Shown piece after piece: positions 59,474 to 64,000 of a stretch of DNA of 64,000 nt. Both the position numbers and the translations under genes were made by a program. A model generated the notes under the pieces. That model ran no database searches. It saw nothing but the letters and a program-made list of their open reading frames with translations, and was not told the DNA's origin. The stretch lies in the NCBI GenBank assembly GCA_963705545.1, contig CAVPJX010000001.1, forward strand, positions 992,001-1,056,000. Reading direction: 5' to 3'. The stretch is from DATBLY01 sp963705545. Lineage in GTDB: Bacteria > Actinomycetota > UBA4738 > HRBIN12. How positions within the stretch are numbered: position 1 is the stretch's first letter; each line of letters begins with the position of its first letter.

Positions 59474-61345
59474 TCAGTTGCGGTTCGCGAGCGCCTTCTC
59501 GATCACCTCGAGGATCTCGGCGCCGACCAGCTCGTCGCGCTCGATCAGCGCGTCACGGAGCGCGGCGTGGATGTCGCGGTTCTCCTCGAGCACGGCACGC
59601 ACGCGGACGCGCTGGGCCTCGAGGATGTCCTCGACCCGCTGCTTGCCCTCCCCGTCGCCGAGCACCTTCGCGACCAGGTTCGTCCGGCTGACCGCCCCCT
59701 CGGCGACCGCGTCGAACGAGATCAACGAGCCGGCCATCCCGAACGAGCCGACCATCTGCGCCGCGAGCGCCGTGGCGTGGGCGAGGTCGCTCGCCGGTCC
59801 GGTGCCGCTCTCCCCCAGGCACATCTCCTCGGCGACCAGGCCGCCGAGCGCGATCGCGATGCTCGACTCGATCTCGCTGCGAGAGCGGGTGAATCGCTCC
59901 TCCTCGTCGCCGTGCGCCAGCAGGCCGAGCGATCCGCGCCGCTTGATGATCGACAGGACCTCGAGCCGCCGGTCCTTCCCGAGCAGGTGCGCGACGGTCG
60001 CGTGGCCGGCCTCGTGCGTGGCGACCGCCTCGCGATCGCCCTCGGTGTAGACGACCGGCTGCTTGATGCCGATCTCGTCGGTGAGCTTCGCCTCGTAGAC
60101 ATCGTTGCGGCCCATCGACCGTCGCCCCTCCCGGAGCGCGACCAGGAGCGCCTCGTCGAAGAGGTGCTCGAGCATCACGGGGGTGTAGCCGAACGTGTCG
60201 TGGGCCAGGCGCTCGCGCTCGGACGGCAGATCGAGCTCGGGCTCGTGCGCCTTGCGGTCCATGAAGAAGTCGATCAGATCCTGACGGCCTTGCTTCGTCG
60301 GCACGTCGAAGTAGAGACGGCGATCGAACCGCCCCGGCCGAAGGAGCGCGGGATCGAGCGCATCGGCGCGGTTCGTCGCCGCGATCAGCAGGATGTTGTT
60401 GTAGGCGGGCTTGGCCGGCGCGAACCTCCGGTCGGGCGGCAGGTACGAGTTGATCCAGTTGATGGAGCGGCCTCGCATCCGCGTCCGCCACGGCGGCTGA
60501 TCGAACGACTGCATCTGGATCAGCAGCTCGTTCACCATGCCGCCGTTGCCCCCGGAGATCATCGGGGAGACGACGCGACCCAGACCGTCGGCGACCGGGG
60601 ACGCCGCCAGGGCCCCGGTCGATGGCGAAGCCATCAGGCCGCCGGGCGCCGGGCTCATGCCCAGCGCGTCGCGGCTCATGCCGATCGCGTCGATCTCCTC
60701 GATGAACCCGATCGCTCCCCCCTCCTTGCGGGCGGCCTTGCGCAGCGCCTTGAAGTACGAGCGGATCTTCGAGCCGGTCATGCCGAACCACATCGACTGG
60801 AACGCCGGCGCCGAGATGAACAGGAAGGGCACGCCGGCCTGCTTGGCCATCGCCTTGGCCAGGTACGTCTTGCCCGTGCCGGGCGGTCCCTCGAACAGCA
60901 CGCCGCGCCGCGGGGTCCCGCCGAGCTCATCGCGGAACGTCGCGTAGCCCAGGAACACGTCGAGCGTGCGCGCCACCTCGTCGACCTGACCGTCGAGGCC
61001 ACGGATGTCGGTGAGGCCGATCTCGACCTGCTCGGGGTGCACGGTGATGTGCGGGGAGCGCCCCGAGAACAGCGGCATCGCGACCATCATCCCGATGGCG
61101 GCGATCAGGAGCAGGACCGGCAGGAACATGAACCAGTCGTCGGGCAGGCTCGGCAGTTGGATCGGGTTGTTCGTGGCCAGGCGGTACCACAGCCACGCGT
61201 CCACCACTCCGATCACGACGAGCGCCCGGATCAGCTTGCTCCGGCGCGTGCGTTCGCGCTGGCGGAACACGTCGGCCCGGCCTCGCGTGAGGATCTCGGA
61301 TCCCTCGAGCAGCGGCGCGATCGCGGAGCGGTGTTCGTCGGTCAC
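59474..61345 (-). CDS. FtsH-like membrane AAA+ zinc metalloprotease with altered Walker B
   Basis: GTG at 61345 is favoured: TAGCGT (61398-61393) is a -10 upstream, with AGGGGG 9 nt before the start. An ATG at 61405 lies above that -10. 623 aa. Two TMs (40-57, 72-93), Walker A GPPGTGKT (153-160), a WFGM pore loop, Walker B GFIEEIDAIG in place of FIDEID (Glu 216 for Asp), a ~40-residue Ser/Pro/Gly insert, and the SRH with AATNRADALDPALLRPGRFDRR. The protease domain has THEAGHATVAHLL (about 437) and the third zinc ligand in GPASDLAHATALAAQ. It is a divergent FtsH paralogue; substrate unknown. Confidence 0.9.
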   Translation of the reverse strand: MTDEHRSAIAPLLEGSEILTRGRADVFRQRERTRRSKLIRALVVIGVVDAWLWYRLATNNPIQLPSLPDDWFMFLPVLLLIAAIGMMVAMPLFSGRSPHITVHPEQVEIGLTDIRGLDGQVDEVARTLDVFLGYATFRDELGGTPRRGVLFEGPPGTGKTYLAKAMAKQAGVPFLFISAPAFQSMWFGMTGSKIRSYFKALRKAARKEGGAIGFIEEIDAIGMSRDALGMSPAPGGLMASPSTGALAASPVADGLGRVVSPMISGGNGGMVNELLIQMQSFDQPPWRTRMRGRSINWINSYLPPDRRFAPAKPAYNNILLIAATNRADALDPALLRPGRFDRRLYFDVPTKQGRQDLIDFFMDRKAHEPELDLPSERERLAHDTFGYTPVMLEHLFDEALLVALREGRRSMGRNDVYEAKLTDEIGIKQPVVYTEGDREAVATHEAGHATVAHLLGKDRRLEVLSIIKRRGSLGLLAHGDEEERFTRSRSEIESSIAIALGGLVAEEMCLGESGTGPASDLAHATALAAQMVGSFGMAGSLISFDAVAEGAVSRTNLVAKVLGDGEGKQRVEDILEAQRVRVRAVLEENRDIHAALRDALIERDELVGAEILEVIEKALANRN

Positions 61346-61516
61346 GGGTGGCGGCCCCCTGTGTCGGTCGATGCGCCCACGGCGCACGACCGACGCTACG
61401 CCCATGGTTCTCCCCCGCACATCGGCCGTTGGTCCCTCGGACGGGTCCGAACGGCCGGGTGGTCGGCCGGACCGGGTGACCACCCGCCGGATCCGGCCAC
61501 CCGCTAGGGTGCGCGG
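61346..61516. promoter_or_regulatory. Divergent regulatory region between FtsH-like and HTH genes
   Basis: On the plus side TAGGGT (61505-61510) sits 6 nt before the HTH ATG (leaderless). GGGTGGTC (61457-61464) and GACCACCC (61478-61485) form an 8-bp inverted repeat with 13-nt spacing, a candidate HTH operator. On the minus side TAGCGT (61398-61393) is a -10 for the protease. Confidence 0.45.
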
Positions 61517-61889
61517 ATGGCGCGCACGCCGAGCCCCGACGTCCGGACCCAGGACAAGGCCCTGATCGGGGCGCTGCTGCGCGAGCTGCGACGGGCCGCC
61601 GGCTACCGTTCGGTCGAGGGCGTGGCCTCGAAGAAGGGCTCCCCGGCCTCCCGCCAGACGATCTACGCGTACGAGCGGGGCGGCCTCGTCCCGTCGCTCG
61701 CGCAGTTCCTGGCCCTCGTGGAGTTCTACGTGCTCGACGCGCCGGCTCCCGGACGGGAAGCCGGAGGCCGACCTGCGCGCGCAGGGGATCGCCGCCGTGA
61801 CCCGGGCGCTGTCGCTGCGGGCGTACCACGTCGTGCAGGCGCGGGACCTGATCGACCGGATGCAGCCGGATCCGCGGGGGAAGACGTGA
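61517..61889 (+). CDS. Small XRE-like helix-turn-helix protein, frameshifted
   Basis: ATG at 61517. MARTPSPDVRTQDKALIGALLRELRRAAGYRSVEGVASKKGSPASRQTIYAYERGGLVPSLAQFLALVEFYVLDAP carries an XRE-type HTH (QTIYAYERGGLVPSL as helix 3 and its follow-up). At about 61742 one extra base shifts the frame; the restored continuation LPDGKPEADLRAQGIAAVTRALSLRAYHVVQARDLIDRMQ ends at TGA 61889 and overlaps the epimerase GTG (GTGA). Repair gives 123 aa. Unrepaired, the gene would fuse to the epimerase. It may autoregulate through the upstream inverted repeat. Confidence 0.75.
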
Positions 61890-62296
61890 CGATCGCGCTC
61901 ACCGACCTCGATCACGTGGGCATCGCCGTGGAGGACCTGGAGGCGGCGGTCGAGCGGTACCGGACGACCCTCGGCGTCGAGCCGAGCCATCGGGAGCGCG
62001 TCGAGGACCAGGGCGTCGAGGAGGCGCTCTTCGCGGTCGGCACGTCGTACATCCAGCTGCTCGGCGCGCTCGGCCCGGACACACCGGTCGGACGGCATCT
62101 CGCGAAGCGCGGACCGGGCGTGCACCACGTCGCGTACCGGGTCGTGGACGTCGTCGCCGCGCTCGAGCACCTGCGGGGCGCCGGCGTGGAGCTGATCGAC
62201 GAGGCGCCGCGCTCCGGCTCCCGGGGAACGCTGATCGCGTTCGTGCACCCGCGATCGATGGGCGGGGTCCTCGTCGAGCTCGTGCAGGAGCGCTAG
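61886..62296 (+). CDS. mce: Methylmalonyl-CoA epimerase
   Basis: Interconverts (R)- and (S)-methylmalonyl-CoA. GTG at 61886 overlaps the HTH stop; 136 aa. VOC fold with metal ligands His in LDHVGIAVEDLEAAVERYRTTLG, Gln in SYIQLLGAL, His in GVHHVAYRVVDV and Glu in VLVELVQER; the catalytic Glu region is intact. Its TAG stop shares the CTAG tetranucleotide with the convergent Ccr stop. Supports propionyl-CoA assimilation and the ethylmalonyl-CoA pathway. Confidence 0.93.
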   Translation: MTIALTDLDHVGIAVEDLEAAVERYRTTLGVEPSHRERVEDQGVEEALFAVGTSYIQLLGALGPDTPVGRHLAKRGPGVHHVAYRVVDVVAALEHLRGAGVELIDEAPRSGSRGTLIAFVHPRSMGGVLVELVQER

Positions 62297-63535
62297 GGCA
62301 GGTCCTTCAGGCCGGGCGCGGGCGCCTGGACCAGGATCGCCACGTTCCCCTCGGGGAGCTCGCCGTCGCCCATCAGCTGGTGGACGTGGCCGGTCTGCTC
62401 GTACCGGTACGTCTCGCCGAGCGTCGTCGTCACCGTCCCGTCGATCACGAGCTGGTTGAAGGCGGCGGCTTGCTCGTCGTTGAACAGGTGCGAACCCTGG
62501 TAGCGCTTCTGCAGGTACCAGAGGTAGCGGACGTCGATCATCGTGTCGTAGCCGCTGGTGCCCGCGCAGATCACGATCATGCCCCCGCGATCGCAGACGA
62601 AGTTCGACGTGGGGATCGTGTCCTGGCCGGGGTGCTCGAAGACGATCCGCGGGTTGCGGCGCTCACCCAGCGCGTCCCAGATCGCCTTGCCGAACGCTTT
62701 CGCGCCGTCGAACCACCCCTTCCACTCCGCGGAGTCCCACGGCGGCGGCACGCCCCAGTGGTCGAAGTTCCGGCGGTTGATGGAGCCGACGGCGCCGAGC
62801 TTCTCGCAGTACTCGCCCTTCTCGTCGCTCGCCGACGACGGCGACCGCCTTGCCGCCGGCGTTCGTCACGAGCTGGATCGCGAGCGAACCGAGGCCGCCC
62901 GAGCCGCCCCAGACCAGGACGACGTCGCCCGGCTCGACCACGTGCGGCGGCCAGCCGAAGAGCATCCGGTAGGCGGTCGCGCCCGTGAGCGTCGGCGCGG
63001 CCGCCTCCTCCCACGTCAGGTGGTCGGCCTTCGGCAGACACTGATGTGCCTGCACCTTGCAGAACTGCGCGAACGACCCCCAGCACGTGTCGTAGCCCCA
63101 GACGCGGAACGAATCGGCGAGGCCCGGATCGCCACCGGCGAGGACCTTCGGATCGTCGTGGTCCCACTGCCCCGCGTGCACGACGACGCGATCCCCGACC
63201 GCGACGTCGGTCACCTGGTCCCCGACCGCGTACACGATGCCGCTCGCGTCCGACCCCACGATGTGGAAGTCCGTCGGCTCACCCCAGCGGGCCTGGGTCT
63301 TCGTGACGTCGACCGGCATCCCCCTTGCGGCCCAGACGTTGTTGAAGTTCACGCCGCCGGCCATCACCATCACGAGCGCGTCGTGCGGCCCGAGCTCCGG
63401 GACGTCGATCACCTCGTCGAGGATCGCGTCCTTCGGTTCGCCGTAGCGCTCGGGGCGGACGAGCTGCGCATGCATGCGGGCCGGCACCTCGCCGATCGGG
63501 GGCAGCTCGCCGATGTCGTACAGGTCCTTCGCCAT
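62293..63535 (-). CDS. ccr: Crotonyl-CoA carboxylase/reductase, one frameshift
   Basis: NADPH-dependent reductive carboxylation of crotonyl-CoA to ethylmalonyl-CoA. ATG at 63535. MDR-fold with HIVGSDASGIVYAVGDQVTDVAVGDRVVVHAGQWDHDDPKV, WGYDTCWGSFAQFCKVQAHQCLPKADHLTWEEAAAPTLTGATAYRML, VLVWGGSGGLGSLAIQLVTNAGGKAVAVV. An extra G near 62836 shifts the frame; the continuation (ASDEKGEYCEKLGAVGSINRRNFDHWG, then WKGWFDGAKAFGKAIWDALGERRNPRIVFEHPGQDTIPTS) is diagnostic for Ccr. Repair gives 413 aa. A palindrome lies in its leader. Confidence 0.92.
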
Positions 63536-63549
63536 GGGTCTCACCTTCC

Positions 63550-63577
63550 GCGTCGGCCGACGCTCGGCTGCACCCTA
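63550..63577 (-). promoter_or_regulatory. ccr promoter -10 with palindrome in the leader
   Basis: Minus strand -10 TAGGGT (63577-63572). The perfect palindrome GCGTCGGCCGACGC (63550..63563) follows within the leader, and a GAAGGTGAG ribosome-binding site sits 5 nt before ATG 63535. The palindrome lies just past the expected transcription start, so it may be an operator. Confidence 0.45.
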
Positions 63578-63614
63578 GCAAGGGGCGTGGCGACGCCGTG
63601 GTGGCTGGCGACGA

Positions 63615-64000
63615 TCAGCCGGCGTCGGGTCGCGGCGGTGCGGCGCCGCCCGCCGGTGGCTCCGGCAACCCGCTCCCGCCCGCCGGTGGGAGCGTCGAGC
63701 CGTCGAGCGGCCCGGCGAACCCGCCGGTGGACCCGGGGATCCGCCCGAGCATCCCGGCGCCGGACGAGCCGCCGCCGCGCCGCGGCCGGAAGGACGCGTT
63801 CAGGTCCGCCTCGCTGAAGGCGCCCGATGCGTCGCCCGTCGTGGCGTAGCGGTACAGCGCCGCGTTGAAGACGCCCGAGAGCGCCGCGCCGACCGCCATC
63901 AAGGCGCCGATCGCGAGCACCAGGACCGGCACGCCGACGACCGGGACCGCCGCCGCGAGCGCGCCGCCGATCAGCATCACCGGGATCGACACGATCACGA
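63615..64000 (-). CDS. Membrane protein, DUF6159-like (N-terminus outside window)
   Basis: C-terminal ~128 residues of a larger protein: SIPVMLIGGALAAAVPVVGVPVLVLAIGALMAVGAALSGVFNAALYRYATTG, with two TM segments and the FNAALYRYA motif of a YciC/DUF6159-type multi-TM family, then ADLNASFRPRRGGG and a Gly/Pro/Ser-rich tail ending at 63615. The beginning lies beyond 64000. Function unknown; such proteins are general envelope proteins in actinobacteria. Confidence 0.7.
   Translation of the reverse strand, partial: VIVSIPVMLIGGALAAAVPVVGVPVLVLAIGALMAVGAALSGVFNAALYRYATTGDASGAFSEADLNASFRPRRGGGSSGAGMLGRIPGSTGGFAGPLDGSTLPPAGGSGLPEPPAGGAAPPRPDAG

Noticed and set aside
61517..62296. A fused HTH-epimerase protein.
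   Set aside because: The open frame across both genes results from one extra base; restoring it separates two genes with a GTGA overlap and gives each its natural length.
1..64000. tRNA, rRNA, insertion sequences, integrases or att sites.
   Set aside because: No tRNA-like cloverleaf, rRNA core, transposase or integrase motif was recognised on either strand; a tRNA/rRNA covariance search was not possible here.

Overview
The window is a GC-rich (about 70%) chromosomal segment from an actinobacterium. Markers are a WhiB-type iron-sulfur regulator, a fused F420 FO synthase (FbiC) beside CofD and CofE, and a DUF3499/ManB/SIS-isomerase neighbourhood that parallels the whiB2-fbiA-fbiB-manB region of mycobacteria. 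No rRNA, tRNA, insertion sequence or CRISPR array was seen. Coding density is very high. About eighteen adjacent gene pairs overlap by exactly four bases (GTGA or ATGA), and several monocistronic genes appear leaderless: a TANNNT -10 box lies 6-8 nt before the start codon.

Layout. 1-6.5 kb, minus strand: DUF3499 with its own promoter and terminator, a zinc-ribbon protein, then a tight operon of phosphohexomutase, Trm112-like protein, phosphoglucose/phosphomannose isomerase, purine nucleoside phosphorylase, adenosylhomocysteinase, an unknown protein and a truncated ComF. 6.5-13.1 kb: L,D-transpeptidase, DUF5719, a very large membrane glycosyltransferase, a frameshifted histone H1-like protein and WhiB. 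13.3-17.4 kb: F420 synthesis (fbiC divergent from cofD-cofE). 17.5-22.4 kb: purine permease, two DUF3105 proteins, a SpoIID/LGFP protein. 22.5-35.5 kb: a long minus-strand surface-polysaccharide operon with LCP ligase, rmlA, rmlB, rmlD, four or more glycosyltransferases, a Wzm/Wzt-type ABC exporter, an ArnE-like small flippase and a GDP-mannose-type pyrophosphorylase. 35.6-39.4 kb: a degenerate receiver/GGDEF protein, a 13-bp tandem repeat, two small envelope proteins with ApbE and a ferric-reductase-like membrane protein, and a CBS-BON protein. 39.5-46.5 kb: aconitase, thioesterase, a lipoprotein, a shattered macrolide-type glycosyltransferase, and an ArsR-regulated pair of SRPBCC genes.

46.5-53.1 kb holds the most striking module: NurA nuclease, HerA-like ATPase with an unusual Walker A, SbcD (Mre11) and SbcC (Rad50) in a row on the plus strand. 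This is the DNA-end-resection set typical of archaea. It is followed by a 1084-residue two-TM coiled-coil protein ending in what looks like a histidine-kinase core stripped of its catalytic residues. 56.5-64 kb: acyl-CoA dehydrogenase, thiolase, Nudix hydrolase, FtsH-like membrane protease, a small HTH regulator, methylmalonyl-CoA epimerase, crotonyl-CoA carboxylase/reductase (ethylmalonyl-CoA pathway chemistry) and a partial membrane protein.

About fourteen apparent single-base indels break otherwise normal-length genes (histone-like protein, one GT4, aconitase twice, thioesterase, GT1 about six times, thiolase, HTH, Ccr). Restoring one base at each break gives full-length proteins. This pattern suggests residual assembly errors, with the glycosyltransferase at 43.7-44.9 kb the best candidate for a true pseudogene. 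Frame-broken genes below are given over their whole extent.
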